From NCBI RefSeq assembly GCF_001758195.1, contig NZ_MASR01000001.1:682001-746000 (forward strand): DNA of 64,000 bases. The letters are read 5' to 3'. How positions within the stretch are numbered: position 1 is the stretch's first letter; every line of letters starts with the position of its first letter. Under the pieces are notes generated by a model. It made no database searches. It had not been told where the DNA came from and saw only the letters and a program-made list of their open reading frames with translations. Position numbers and translations under genes: made by a program. Of the stretch, positions 8,456-17,308 are shown piece by piece. Source of the stretch: Pseudohongiella acticola (GTDB lineage Bacteria; Pseudomonadota; Gammaproteobacteria; Pseudomonadales; Pseudohongiellaceae).

Positions 8456-9277
8456 ATGGAACTTGTTGTCTTTGATCTCGACGGCACGCTGCTCAACGAC
8501 GCTTCGCAGATTTCCGCGTTCACGCGTGAAACCCTCAGTAGTCTGACCCGCAATGGCGTCGCCTATACAGTTGCTACCGGGCGGAACCTGCACTCCGGTC
8601 AACAGATTATTGCGGATCATGGTTTTGTGCTGCCGCACGTCTACACCAACGGTACTGTCATCTGGGATCCACGAGTTGAAACCCTGTCACTGAATAACTA
8701 CCTCACTGTTAGCGAAGCCACACACGTCTTGCGGGCTGCACTGAAGGAAGAGATCAGCCCCTGGGTCAATACAGTCAACGAGGACAAACAGCATTTTGTT
8801 TTCCATCCCTCGCGCCTGAGTGAGGTGGAAAAAAAACTGCTGGCAGTGGTTCAAAAACGCGGCGGCGCGCAAACTCTGCCTCTGGATGAACTGCCGGCCG
8901 ATGCAAAAATCACCAACATCAGCATGCTGGGGAGCGCCGCGGGCATAGACGCGATCCGAGCGAGTCTGGCAAATGAACATCATCTGATTTCCTACTCGGG
9001 TGTTGCCATGGAGAGAAAGGACCTGAAATGGGTTGATTTCCACCACAGCAGCGCCAGCAAGGGAGACGCGTTGAATCTGCTGCGTCAGCAATTGAATATC
9101 AGCAGCCTGATCTGTTTTGGAGACAGCGATAACGACCTGAGCATGTTTCAGATTGCCGATGAATGCTATGCGCCCGACAATGCCAAGGATTTTGTCAAAG
9201 CAGAAGCAACCGCGGTCATCGGTCACAATAATGAGGACGGTATTGCACATTATCTGCGAGAGCGCTTTAATCTGTGA
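8456..9277 (+). CDS. HAD superfamily hydrolase, Cof-type phosphatase
   Basis: A 273-residue cytoplasmic protein. The start at 8456 puts the HAD motif I (VFDLDGTLLND) at the extreme N-terminus, as is usual for Cof/YidA enzymes. An AGGAG sits about 14 bases upstream, rather far, but the longer frame to 8243 would cover the promoter region and start of the divergent mgtC-like gene. Motif II is YTVATGR. Motif III/IV is the lysine-containing KGDALNLL with FGDSDNDLSMF near the C-terminus. A type IIB cap domain lies between (~90-190). These enzymes dephosphorylate sugar phosphates, FMN or similar small metabolites; the substrate cannot be named here. Confidence 0.9.
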   Translation: MELVVFDLDGTLLNDASQISAFTRETLSSLTRNGVAYTVATGRNLHSGQQIIADHGFVLPHVYTNGTVIWDPRVETLSLNNYLTVSEATHVLRAALKEEISPWVNTVNEDKQHFVFHPSRLSEVEKKLLAVVQKRGGAQTLPLDELPADAKITNISMLGSAAGIDAIRASLANEHHLISYSGVAMERKDLKWVDFHHSSASKGDALNLLRQQLNISSLICFGDSDNDLSMFQIADECYAPDNAKDFVKAEATAVIGHNNEDGIAHYLRERFNL

Positions 9278-9302
9278 AGCTGAAACGGCAAGCCACCGCA
9301 CT

Positions 9303-9331
9303 CAGACAAGAATAATTAAACTGGCTATAAC
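9303..9331 (+). promoter_or_regulatory. Candidate sigma-70 promoter for the MAPEG gene
   Basis: CAGACA (9303-9308), a 17-bp spacer, and TATAAC (9326-9331). It lies 50 bp before the MAPEG start in the gap after the HAD gene. The -10 is good; the -35 keeps only GACA. Confidence 0.4.
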
Positions 9332-9382
9332 TGAAAACCATCATCTGAAAATCATGCATCTAACACCTGAAAAGGAAACATC

Positions 9383-9766
9383 ATGGAACTGGTCACAATC
9401 GTTGTTGTACTGGCACTGCTGCAATACATGGTATTCGGCATCCTCGTAGGCAAAGCCCGCGGCACTTATAAAGTTGAAGCACCGGCGGTCACCGGCGACC
9501 CGATTTTTGAACGTTACTATCGTGTCCACATGAACACCCTGGAAAGCCTGGTGCTGTTTCTGCCTTCCATCTTTCTGTTTGCCATGTACGTCAACGCCGA
9601 TATTGCCGCCGCGCTGGGCTTGATTTTTATCTGCGGCCGATATCTGTATCTGCGAGCCTATGTCAAGGACCCTAAGTCACGCGGCCTCGGGTTTGCCCTG
9701 ACCATGTTACCGTCACTGGCACTGGCGCTGGGCGCAATGATTGGCGCCGCGCTGAGTCTGCGCTAA
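9383..9766 (+). CDS. MAPEG family membrane protein
   Basis: A 127-residue protein with an AAAAGGAAAC ribosome site. It has four predicted membrane helices, and the first loop carries FERYYRVHMNTLESLVLFLPSIF, the characteristic MAPEG segment (E-R-x-x-R-x-H-x-N-x-x-E). Eukaryotic relatives are glutathione-dependent enzymes of eicosanoid and leukotriene metabolism; bacterial ones are mostly glutathione transferase or peroxidase-like, or untested. The Arg and Glu in this segment are those expected to contact glutathione. The methyltransferase gene follows after 10 bp, so the two are probably one transcript. Confidence 0.88.
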   Translation: MELVTIVVVLALLQYMVFGILVGKARGTYKVEAPAVTGDPIFERYYRVHMNTLESLVLFLPSIFLFAMYVNADIAAALGLIFICGRYLYLRAYVKDPKSRGLGFALTMLPSLALALGAMIGAALSLR

Positions 9767-9776
9767 GCGGGTGAAA

Positions 9777-10475
9777 ATGTCCGTCAGCTCAGATGCGCGC
9801 CGCAGCAGCCCCAGCTCGGCGCGTAACCGGGAGCCCATTGCCCAGGTATTGCAGCGGCATCTGCCTGCCCGCAGTCAGGTACTGGAAATTGCGTCTGGCA
9901 CAGGCGAACACGCGGTGTATCTGAGCCAACAGCTGAGCTCGGCGCACTGGTGGCCAAGCGACATCAATACCGACGCCATCAGCAGCATCAATGCCTGGCG
10001 TGACAACGCTGACGCCGACGCCGTGCAACCCGCTCTGGTCCTCGATGTCAGTCGCCCGCCCGCTGAGACCCTGCGAGACCTGCACAATGCGGGCGCCAAC
10101 CCGCCAGTATTTGATGCCATCATCTGCATCAACATGATTCACATCAGCCCCTGGCAAGCAACGCAGGGGCTGATGCAGACTGCCAGGGCATTGCTACGTG
10201 AAGGCGGCATACTGTACCTGTACGGGCCATACAGACGCCATGGCGAACACACTGCCGACAGCAACGCCCTGTTTGATGCTGATCTGCGCTCACGAGATCC
10301 GCGATGGGGTATCCGCGCGCTCGAAGAGGTCTGTGAGCTGGCAGCCACACAGGACCTGATAGTGGCAGAGATCGTCGACATGCCAGCCAATAATCTGAGT
10401 GTTGTTCTGCAAAAACACACTTCGTCAGATACACAAACCCGTCACCTTGCCAGCACCACCCGCAGCGATGACTGA
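9777..10475 (+). CDS. DUF938 family SAM-dependent methyltransferase
   Basis: A 232-residue protein starting at ATG 9777; a GTG two codons earlier (9771) is an alternative and neither has a strong ribosome site. After a Ser-rich start it has ARNREPIAQVL, the typical DUF938 opening, then VLEIASGTGEHAVYLSQ, the glycine-rich SAM-binding motif I. Further on are AIICINMIHISPW and LREGGILYLYGPYRRHGEHTADSN. The family has a class I methyltransferase fold; its substrate is unknown. It follows the MAPEG gene closely and its end overlaps the NRAMP-like gene by 8 bp, so the three probably form an operon. Confidence 0.85.
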   Translation: MSVSSDARRSSPSSARNREPIAQVLQRHLPARSQVLEIASGTGEHAVYLSQQLSSAHWWPSDINTDAISSINAWRDNADADAVQPALVLDVSRPPAETLRDLHNAGANPPVFDAIICINMIHISPWQATQGLMQTARALLREGGILYLYGPYRRHGEHTADSNALFDADLRSRDPRWGIRALEEVCELAATQDLIVAEIVDMPANNLSVVLQKHTSSDTQTRHLASTTRSDD

Positions 10476-11700
10476 CGCTACCGGCAAGCGCCGCTGGTAC
10501 ACACAAAATGGACCGGGCGCATTGGTCGCGGCTGCCTTCATCGGACCCGGCACAGTGACCGTGTGTACCCTGGCCGGTGTCAACTTTGGCTACGATCTAT
10601 TGTGGGTGATGCTGCTGTCGGTGTTTGCCACCATGGTGTTGCAGGAAATGTCCGCTCGCATTGGCATCGTCACCGGACGCGGCCTCACCGACGTTATCCG
10701 CACGCAGTTAAAAAATCTGTCGCTGACCCGGTATATCGTCTTACTGGTGATCCTGAGCGCAATTGTCATCGGCAATGCGGCCTACGAGGCAGGCAATATC
10801 AGCGGCGGACGCCTGGGCCTGGAAACACTGCTTGGTATCACCTCAGCGGCCGGATCTCGCTGGCTCAGTCTTGTCATCGGGACCCTTGCCTTTGCCTTAC
10901 TGTTTATCGGCAGCTACAGATTGTTGGAGCGTGCCCTGATCGGCATGGTTATAATGATGAGTCTGGCGTTTGTGATGGCAGCAGTTTTGACCAGACCCGA
11001 TCTGACGGCATTACTGCAGGGACTTTTGCGTCCTTCCCTCAATGACGCCAGCATATTGACCATTCTGGGTTTGATCGGCACCACCGTGGTTCCCTACAAC
11101 CTGTTTCTACATGCATCCCTGGTCAGTGAAAAGTGGCGCAGTGCGGATGACCTGCCGCATGCACGGCGCGATACATTTATTGCCATCGCCATCGGTGGAC
11201 TGGTCTCCATGGCAATCATCATCTGCGCTGCTGCGGTCAATGCTGCCGACATATCCAATGCGGCCGACCTGGCACGGGGACTGGAACCGTTATTTGGCAG
11301 TTTCGCCAGATATTTCCTCAGCCTGGGCCTGTTTGCTGCGGGCATCACATCGGCCATCACGGCGCCGCTGGCAGCCGCCTACGTTGTACGCGGATGTATG
11401 GGGTGGCCCAAAGATCTGAAACACACCGGGTTTCGTCTGGTATGGATGTTTATTCTCGGCATCGGCATTACCTTCTCATCGCTGGGTATCAACCCGATCG
11501 ACATTATTCGGTTTGCGCAGGTCGCCAATGGCCTGGCACTGCCTCTGGTGGTTGCCATCCTGCTATGGATCATGAACCAGACCGCGGTACTGGGTGAGCA
11601 CAAAAACACAAGGCTGAACAATGTCCTGGGTAGTCTCATACTGCTGGTGACGGTTGCGCTGGGTACACGCACCATCATTCAGGTTATGGCCAGCCTGTAA
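10468..11700 (+). CDS. NRAMP-like divalent metal transporter, divergent metal site
   Basis: The start at 10468 overlaps the preceding stop (ATGACTGA), a sign of translational coupling; a longer frame to 10399 is possible. The 410-residue protein has about eleven hydrophobic segments and the NRAMP/SLC11 fold. Segment 1 reads AFIGPGTVTVCTLAG where canonical MntH proteins have DPGN, so the metal-binding Asp and Asn are Gly and Thr. Segment 6 reads TVVPYNLFLHASLV where the family has MPHN. The family imports Mn2+, Fe2+ or related ions with protons, but both ligand motifs differ here. Substrate could be another metal or a non-metal solute. Confidence 0.82.
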   Translation: MTDATGKRRWYTQNGPGALVAAAFIGPGTVTVCTLAGVNFGYDLLWVMLLSVFATMVLQEMSARIGIVTGRGLTDVIRTQLKNLSLTRYIVLLVILSAIVIGNAAYEAGNISGGRLGLETLLGITSAAGSRWLSLVIGTLAFALLFIGSYRLLERALIGMVIMMSLAFVMAAVLTRPDLTALLQGLLRPSLNDASILTILGLIGTTVVPYNLFLHASLVSEKWRSADDLPHARRDTFIAIAIGGLVSMAIIICAAAVNAADISNAADLARGLEPLFGSFARYFLSLGLFAAGITSAITAPLAAAYVVRGCMGWPKDLKHTGFRLVWMFILGIGITFSSLGINPIDIIRFAQVANGLALPLVVAILLWIMNQTAVLGEHKNTRLNNVLGSLILLVTVALGTRTIIQVMASL

Positions 11701-11736
11701 CAAAAGCCAGCACCCGGCCTGATCCCGGGCATTGTT

Positions 11737-14319
11737 CTAACGCGCAGCCCGCTGCAAACCGTCAGCTGCCTGCAGAAGTTTTGCGCGCAGCTTGGGCTGC
11801 ATATCTCTGCGCTCCTCCAGAAACTGCTCAACGATTGTCCAGGCTGCCACGGAGCTGTGGCCATCAAGCGTGGCGTTAAGCCAGCGCAGCGGAAAGAATA
11901 TGTCGCCGGTCTGTTGAATTTCTTCCAGCAATGTAAGCGCCGGTCGAATCAGGGCAACGGCACTGCCTGCCCGCAACGGATGGTGGATCAACCGTGTAGC
12001 ATCCAACACCCAGGACTCCTGACGGCGATTCTCCAGATTCGCAAATGACAGAAACCGTGCATTGCGCTGGTCCGCATCCTGACTCAGGGCTGGACGTACA
12101 AAACGGAATCGATTCAGGCGATCAGGGTTGCTGATACGTGCCTGTTGCCTGTCCAGTATTTCCTCAGCGCCAGCCACGCCTCTCAGCGCCAGCGCTTCCG
12201 CCAGGTTGATATACTGCTGCTCCTGCAGGGGCAGTCCGTCAACGTCCCGCGTCATTCGCCAGATCGCCTCAAGCTCTGCCAGTCCCGATGCTGTGCCGGT
12301 GATATCAACCAGGGTGTTAAAATAAGCGCCTTTTTGCCCTGCGCTGCTGGCGCGGGCAAGTGCCTGCCACAATGTCTGTTCCAGTTCTGCGACGTGATCA
12401 GCTCTGTCTTCCGCAGGCAGGTACCGCCACCACACGCCACGCAGCAGCCCCAGTACCTGCTGGGTAAGCAATGGCTCCTGCTCGACACGCACCGCGGTCA
12501 GCAAGGTTTGATAGAAGGCCATCGGCGACAGCGTGTTCTCCAGAACATCCTCCCACAAGTGCTGCCATACAACCGCTCGTTGTAAAGCCGACTCCAGTTC
12601 ATGGACATGCCCCAGCAGAAATTGTCGGCTGCTGTTATCCAGCTCAAAGCGGGCATAGCCCACACCATCGGCGCCGGCAAGGACAAAGTCCGGCGGGCCA
12701 TTCCCTTCCACATCCTTCAGATTCAGTGTCGCTGTGCGATCACGAAGCTGTACAGTGTATTCTTTTACCTGCCCTTCCCAACCTAGGGCCAACGCTACCG
12801 GCTGTTGCCACAGTAAACTCCGATCACTCTCATCATCACGCTGAGTCACCGTGATGGCATCGTTACGCCAGCGCGCCTGTATCCTTGGCCGGCCCGGCTC
12901 ATTAACCCAGACCTGACTCCAGGTCGTCAGGTCCTCGTTGCTCATGGAATCCAGCACACTGATCAGATCGGGCCAGCCGGCATTGGCAAACGCATATTGC
13001 GCCAGGTACTGACGCAGTCCATTACGCAGGGTGTCTTCGCCCAGCAATGTTTCCAGCTGTTGCATGACCACCGGCGCTTTCTGATAAATGATGGCGCCGT
13101 ACAGCGAACCGGCGTCACGCAGATTGTCGAGCTGCTGACGAACAGGATTGGCGCCGTCGGTTCTGTCGACAGCGTAGGCTGCCGGATGATGGGCCTGAAA
13201 AAAACGTAAATCCAGATCCAGTTCGGGAAACGCAGGCCCGGCTATTTTTGCTGCCATAAAGTTGGCAAATACTTCTTTCATCCAGACATCATTAAACCAG
13301 CGCATGGTCACCAGATCACCAAACCACATGTGCGCGGTTTCGTGTGCAATCAGACTGGCACGGCTCAGCTCCTGCGTCCGCGACGCACTCGGATCAAGGA
13401 ACAGTGTTTCCGCCCGATACCAGATGGCACCGGGGTGTTCCATGCCGCCGAACTGGAAGGCCGGTACGGCAAAGAAATCAAACTTGCCAAACGGATAATC
13501 AATGTCGGTGTATTCCTCCAGCCAGCGAATGGCCGTGGCATGCAGATCAAAGATGGCATCGCGATTACGCGCCAGGCGCTCGGGGTCGGTCTCGCGATGA
13601 TAGAGGGTCAGCGTTCTGCCGTCGCGAACAGCCGTTTCCGTTTGCAGATCACCCGCAGCAAAAGCAAACAGGTAAGAACTGATGGGTAATGTTTCAGCGA
13701 ATTGCAGACGATCCATCGTTGCTCGATCAGGGTCGGCGTGACGTGATACTTCAGCGCCATTGGACAGCGCCTGCCAATGCTCGGGAATACTTAATTGCAA
13801 TCGATAGCGCGCCTTTATGTCCGGCTGCTCAAAAACCGGAAACGCTGTTGAAGCGCGATCCGGTACAAACAACGCATACATAAAGTCATCGCGACGATTG
13901 AGGGCTGTATCTGCGCTTTTGAACTCAACACCCAGGGTATGCGACCCGGGAACAAGGGCTGTTGCGGGAATCACGACATGATCATTAACAACATCGTGCG
14001 TCACCGGCGCGCCATTCAACGTTACCGCCAGGACATGGTCGGCCGGCACACGAAAATCCAGGACCAGTGGCTGCGAGTCATCACTGAGCTCAAAGGTGGC
14101 AGCCAGGGTACCGGTAACCGCTTCGGTGTTATCAGCGGGAATATGGAAAAAGAGGTCATAAACCACATCACTGATAGCTGTCACACGTTGTTCAGCCAGT
14201 GTCCGGGCAACACCGGGAGCGGGCGGAGAGTCGGTAGTAGTAGTAACACTGGACCCGACGCAGGACATCAAAAACAGCACTGACATCAAGTTCAACAGTT
14301 TTTTGCCGGCACTGATCAT
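11737..14319 (-). CDS. M1 family aminopeptidase, lipoprotein
   Basis: An 860-residue protein with GGAG upstream of ATG 14319. A lipoprotein signal ends with SC (Cys20). An N-terminal beta-saddle domain runs to about 240. The catalytic domain has GGMEH at 291-295, in the position of the family's GxMEN motif with His for Asn, and HETAHMWFGD with zinc ligands His326 and His330 plus Glu349 in WMKEVFANF. The spacing HExxH-18-E is exact for M1. A helical C-terminal domain follows. It should remove N-terminal residues from peptides at the cell envelope, matching the other exported peptidases nearby. It is convergent with the NRAMP gene and carries an unusual heptamer repeat just upstream of its start. 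Confidence 0.9.
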   Translation of the reverse strand: MISAGKKLLNLMSVLFLMSCVGSSVTTTTDSPPAPGVARTLAEQRVTAISDVVYDLFFHIPADNTEAVTGTLAATFELSDDSQPLVLDFRVPADHVLAVTLNGAPVTHDVVNDHVVIPATALVPGSHTLGVEFKSADTALNRRDDFMYALFVPDRASTAFPVFEQPDIKARYRLQLSIPEHWQALSNGAEVSRHADPDRATMDRLQFAETLPISSYLFAFAAGDLQTETAVRDGRTLTLYHRETDPERLARNRDAIFDLHATAIRWLEEYTDIDYPFGKFDFFAVPAFQFGGMEHPGAIWYRAETLFLDPSASRTQELSRASLIAHETAHMWFGDLVTMRWFNDVWMKEVFANFMAAKIAGPAFPELDLDLRFFQAHHPAAYAVDRTDGANPVRQQLDNLRDAGSLYGAIIYQKAPVVMQQLETLLGEDTLRNGLRQYLAQYAFANAGWPDLISVLDSMSNEDLTTWSQVWVNEPGRPRIQARWRNDAITVTQRDDESDRSLLWQQPVALALGWEGQVKEYTVQLRDRTATLNLKDVEGNGPPDFVLAGADGVGYARFELDNSSRQFLLGHVHELESALQRAVVWQHLWEDVLENTLSPMAFYQTLLTAVRVEQEPLLTQQVLGLLRGVWWRYLPAEDRADHVAELEQTLWQALARASSAGQKGAYFNTLVDITGTASGLAELEAIWRMTRDVDGLPLQEQQYINLAEALALRGVAGAEEILDRQQARISNPDRLNRFRFVRPALSQDADQRNARFLSFANLENRRQESWVLDATRLIHHPLRAGSAVALIRPALTLLEEIQQTGDIFFPLRWLNATLDGHSSVAAWTIVEQFLEERRDMQPKLRAKLLQAADGLQRAAR

Positions 14320-14358
14320 GCGTTCTCCGCTTGTTAGTTCTTCGTTCTTCGATTTTAG

Positions 14359-14407
14359 CTCTTAACTCTTAACTCTTAACTCTTAACTCTTAACTCTTAA
14401 CTCTTAA
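14359..14407. repeat. Tandem heptamer repeat (CTCTTAA x7)
   Basis: Seven exact head-to-tail copies of CTCTTAA, read as TTAAGAG on the minus strand, followed by a broken eighth. The array lies 40 bp upstream of the M1 aminopeptidase start, in its expected promoter or leader, and 19 bp from the hairpin at 14426-14490. Exact short arrays can change length by replication slippage, which could alter promoter spacing. Confidence 0.9.
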
Positions 14408-14425
14408 CTCATCACGCTCAATTGC

Positions 14426-14490
14426 GGTGCCAGAAACAAACAGGGCTGTGTCAATCCGTGATCGACACAGCCCTGCTTGTTTCTGGCACC
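14426..14490 (-). terminator. Long hairpin after the DUF305/LVIVD gene
   Basis: Two 27-base arms (14426-14452 and 14464-14490) flank an 11-base loop. One position differs between the arms: in a minus-strand RNA it makes a G-U pair, in a plus-strand RNA an A-C mismatch. This suggests selection on the minus-strand transcript, whose gene ends 8 bp away at 14498. No U-run follows, so it may be a 3' stabiliser or a factor-assisted terminator rather than a classical intrinsic one. Confidence 0.6.
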
Positions 14491-14497
14491 AGACTGG

Positions 14498-16942
14498 CTA
14501 GCGCAGGCGTGCAGCCACACCTTCTACTGTCGCCAGCAGAGCCTGATAACGCGCCTGGGTTGCACCCGTGCGGCTCATCGCCTCACTTTCCAGGGAAGTT
14601 GCCAGCGACGCCAGTTGTGTTGCTACGGCGGCATCGCTGCTGCCATTTGCCAGAGCAGCCGAGGCTTCATCCAGCGCCACATTCAGACTCTGGTCCTGAG
14701 CCGCATCCAGTGCCCCCATCCGGCGCAGCTGATCCATATAGGCTTTTGCCACCACCGGGTCGGCCGGCCAGTCCAGTTGCCGTTGCTGCTGCGGATTGTG
14801 CAGGTTCTCGGATGCCGTCAAAGCTGCCGCTGCCAATTCGTTTTCACTGAGGTAGTCACTGGGGGTCAGTTCAAACACATCCAGACCGCGTGCAATTTCG
14901 GTGCCGTAGATGACACCGTTATACCAGTATGCGGACCAGTAGCCGCCCATGACAAGCTCTTCAGAGTCGACCGGTCCCCGGTCAAAAAACGCGATTTCCA
15001 CCGGGTTGTCGGAATCCGTGAAATCCATGACGGAAATGCCACCCTGGTACCATGACTGGACAAAAATATCGCGGCCGGGTACAGGCACCAGTGACCCATT
15101 ATGGGCGACACAGTTTTCCTGCTCGGATTGAGGCGCAGGCATCTTATAGTGGCTGCGGAATTCCAGCTGGCCGTCAACAATATCGTAGATCGCATTGGCA
15201 CCCCAGTTCTTGGGGTCAAATGACCGACAACGCGCTCGCGAACCACCGCCCCATTCGTCAGTAAACAGAACTTTGGTGCCGTCATTGTTGAATGTGGCAG
15301 AGTGCCAGTAGGCAAACCCGGAATCAACGACCTGATCTAGACGGGTTGGATTCATCGGATCACTGATATCAAACAGGATGCCATTACCTGAACAGGCACC
15401 TGCTGCAATGCCCAGTGACGGAAATGCAGTAATATCGTGACAATGGTTGGTTTCATTGGTGTCCTGAGTGCCGGCACCATGGTCACCGCCTTCCCACAAC
15501 CCGGCTACCACACCCGAATCAGGATCGGCAAAGACCTGTGGGCGATTGACAATGCGGGAATTCTCCGGATTGTCCAGCGGGATCTCCACAACCTCTATAC
15601 GGAAACGCGCAGACTCGGCATCCTCGTAGGGCGACTCATTAACGCAACCTTCCAGCTCCTCACCCGGACGTACATAGCTGGTACCGGAGATATAAACCAG
15701 AATATTGTTATTGTCATCGGGATCAGCGACGACCGTGTGTGTGTGCGAACCACGACAGGTCTGCACTGCGGCCACCTGCGTCGGCATGGCAAAATTGCTG
15801 ACATCAAAAATGCGTATACCGCGGAAGCGTTCTTCGCTGACACGCTCGGCAACGCCGGTCAGGCCGCAGTCAAGACGTCCCCGATTCTGCTCAACCGACA
15901 TGATCAAGAGATCACCGATAACCGACACATCACCCTGTCCACCCGGGCACACAACAGAACTCATCAGTTGCGGGCTGGTCGGGTTGTTGATGTCATAGAC
16001 GTTGAAACCATGGTAATTACCCGCGATCAGAACATCTTCACCAAAGGCCAGGTCCGTATTGGCAAAATCCAGCAGACTGGGACGGGGCTCGGCATCTTCC
16101 TCATCGGACTCTTCCCCGCTGTCATTGATCCGGCTCATTGGCAGACCCTGCGGATTGGCCGGGTCGTAGAAACCTTCCGGTTTAGGCATGGCAGCAAGCA
16201 GCTGCATGTTGAGCGAGGCCTGACCGGCCGCGTCATAACCGGCACTCAGATTAACGCGTGGATCAGGTGACAGGTTCGCCAGCATCAATGTCATGCGCTC
16301 GATTTCACTGGTCTGCTCGGTTGTGACTTCGGAGGTAAACTCAAACAAAACCGGGTCCTGGGCAGAGCCACCCTGTTCGAGCAGTGTCTCCACCATGGTG
16401 ACAGCGCCCTGATGGTGTTTGATCATCAGTTCAAGATAAAGCGCGTCAAACTCAACACCTTCGGTCCCGGCCAGTTCTGACATTTCCTCTTCCGAGATCA
16501 TGCCGGGCATCAGATCATTGTGCGAGCCGTGAGACCCGCCACGCATGACGTGGTCAGACATGGAACTGGTGGTTGGCTGACCGCGCTCACGCAACCAGTC
16601 CTGCATGAAACTCATTTCATCTTCCTGCGACATCGAGATGCGCTGTCCCAGCTGTTCCATTTCGTCACTTTGTGTGCGTTCTTCCAGCAAGGCACTCATT
16701 TCCACGGCCTGCGCATGGTGGGCAATCATGTCCTGCATAAATTTAACGTCAGCATCGCTGAAGCGCATACCCGCCAAATCTGACGCTTCCTCAGCGGTGA
16801 TCTGACGACTGCTCTGACCGGGTGCCCCAGGCTGCACGATGGGCACCTGGGCATAACTTTCAGCGGCCACAAAAAGCGAAATGGCAGTTGCCAGTGAGAC
16901 GCGCGAGGCCACGCGGAATAATTGAGCGGACGGTTTCGTCAT
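14498..16942 (-). CDS. Exported protein with two DUF305 repeats and an LVIVD-type propeller
   Basis: An 814-residue protein with GGAG nine bases before ATG 16942 and a signal peptide ending SYAQ. Residues ~50-120 and ~150-225 are two DUF305-type helical units, with MIAHHAQAVEMSALL and MIKHHQGAVTMVETLL; the HH...M pattern is conserved and may bind metal. Residues ~290-700 contain repeated blocks such as VLIAGNYHGFNVYDINNPTSP and GIRIFDVSNFAMPTQVAAVQ, the LVIVD beta-propeller type. The last ~110 residues look helical. DUF305 proteins are ferritin-like in outline and some are linked to copper; the propeller's role is unknown. It is a single-gene unit followed by a long hairpin. Confidence 0.82.
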   Translation of the reverse strand: MTKPSAQLFRVASRVSLATAISLFVAAESYAQVPIVQPGAPGQSSRQITAEEASDLAGMRFSDADVKFMQDMIAHHAQAVEMSALLEERTQSDEMEQLGQRISMSQEDEMSFMQDWLRERGQPTTSSMSDHVMRGGSHGSHNDLMPGMISEEEMSELAGTEGVEFDALYLELMIKHHQGAVTMVETLLEQGGSAQDPVLFEFTSEVTTEQTSEIERMTLMLANLSPDPRVNLSAGYDAAGQASLNMQLLAAMPKPEGFYDPANPQGLPMSRINDSGEESDEEDAEPRPSLLDFANTDLAFGEDVLIAGNYHGFNVYDINNPTSPQLMSSVVCPGGQGDVSVIGDLLIMSVEQNRGRLDCGLTGVAERVSEERFRGIRIFDVSNFAMPTQVAAVQTCRGSHTHTVVADPDDNNNILVYISGTSYVRPGEELEGCVNESPYEDAESARFRIEVVEIPLDNPENSRIVNRPQVFADPDSGVVAGLWEGGDHGAGTQDTNETNHCHDITAFPSLGIAAGACSGNGILFDISDPMNPTRLDQVVDSGFAYWHSATFNNDGTKVLFTDEWGGGSRARCRSFDPKNWGANAIYDIVDGQLEFRSHYKMPAPQSEQENCVAHNGSLVPVPGRDIFVQSWYQGGISVMDFTDSDNPVEIAFFDRGPVDSEELVMGGYWSAYWYNGVIYGTEIARGLDVFELTPSDYLSENELAAAALTASENLHNPQQQRQLDWPADPVVAKAYMDQLRRMGALDAAQDQSLNVALDEASAALANGSSDAAVATQLASLATSLESEAMSRTGATQARYQALLATVEGVAARLR

Positions 16943-17308
16943 TGAAGTGTCTCCGGCTTTTGTATTATAAGGTTTTGAATGCCCAAAGATTACAACGGTT
17001 GGCCGACGGATGCCACTGAATACTCAGGGTTATAAGTCAATTAACCAATGTCGGACCGACGCGGGGAACATCGCCGACAGCCGTCAATAGCGGTACTGCA
17101 TTCTCTGGATTTGCGGTGACCTGAAAGGCACACATTCTGTTCGGTGTTGCCTTTTTGCCACCTCGATGCACAAATTTGACAGAAATTTGGCTGAAATGGC
17201 ATCAAAATCAGTCAATTCCCCCGTTTAGAGGGTGGTAAGCAAGATTTGACTGTGACAAAATAGCCTCGCTAAGTCGCTGATTTTTTAAACATTGGAGTGA
17301 TTATCTCA
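16943..17308. other. Intergenic region without a recognisable gene
   Basis: This 366-bp stretch separates the leftward DUF305/LVIVD gene from a rightward 41-codon ORF. It holds a terminator-like hairpin at 17124-17156 that belongs to no upstream gene. A TTGACT at 17246-17251 with CTAAGT 17 bp on could be a weak promoter for the small ORF. I see nothing else. Confidence 0.5.
17124..17156 (+). terminator. Orphan intrinsic-terminator-like hairpin
   Basis: AAAGGCA (17124-17130) pairs with TGCCTTT (17148-17154). An inner CAC/GTG extends the stem, and a run of five T (17152-17156) closes it. It is oriented for rightward transcription, yet no rightward gene precedes it in the 181 bp back to the divergent start at 16942. 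It may end a small RNA. Confidence 0.5.

Noticed and set aside
14359-14410. Short regular repeats considered as CRISPR
   Set aside because: The unit is only 7 bp, head to tail, with no spacers, and no cas gene is present.
15437-16270. 277-codon open frame on the plus strand
   Set aside because: It is antisense to the DUF305/LVIVD gene, with no ribosome site or family motif.
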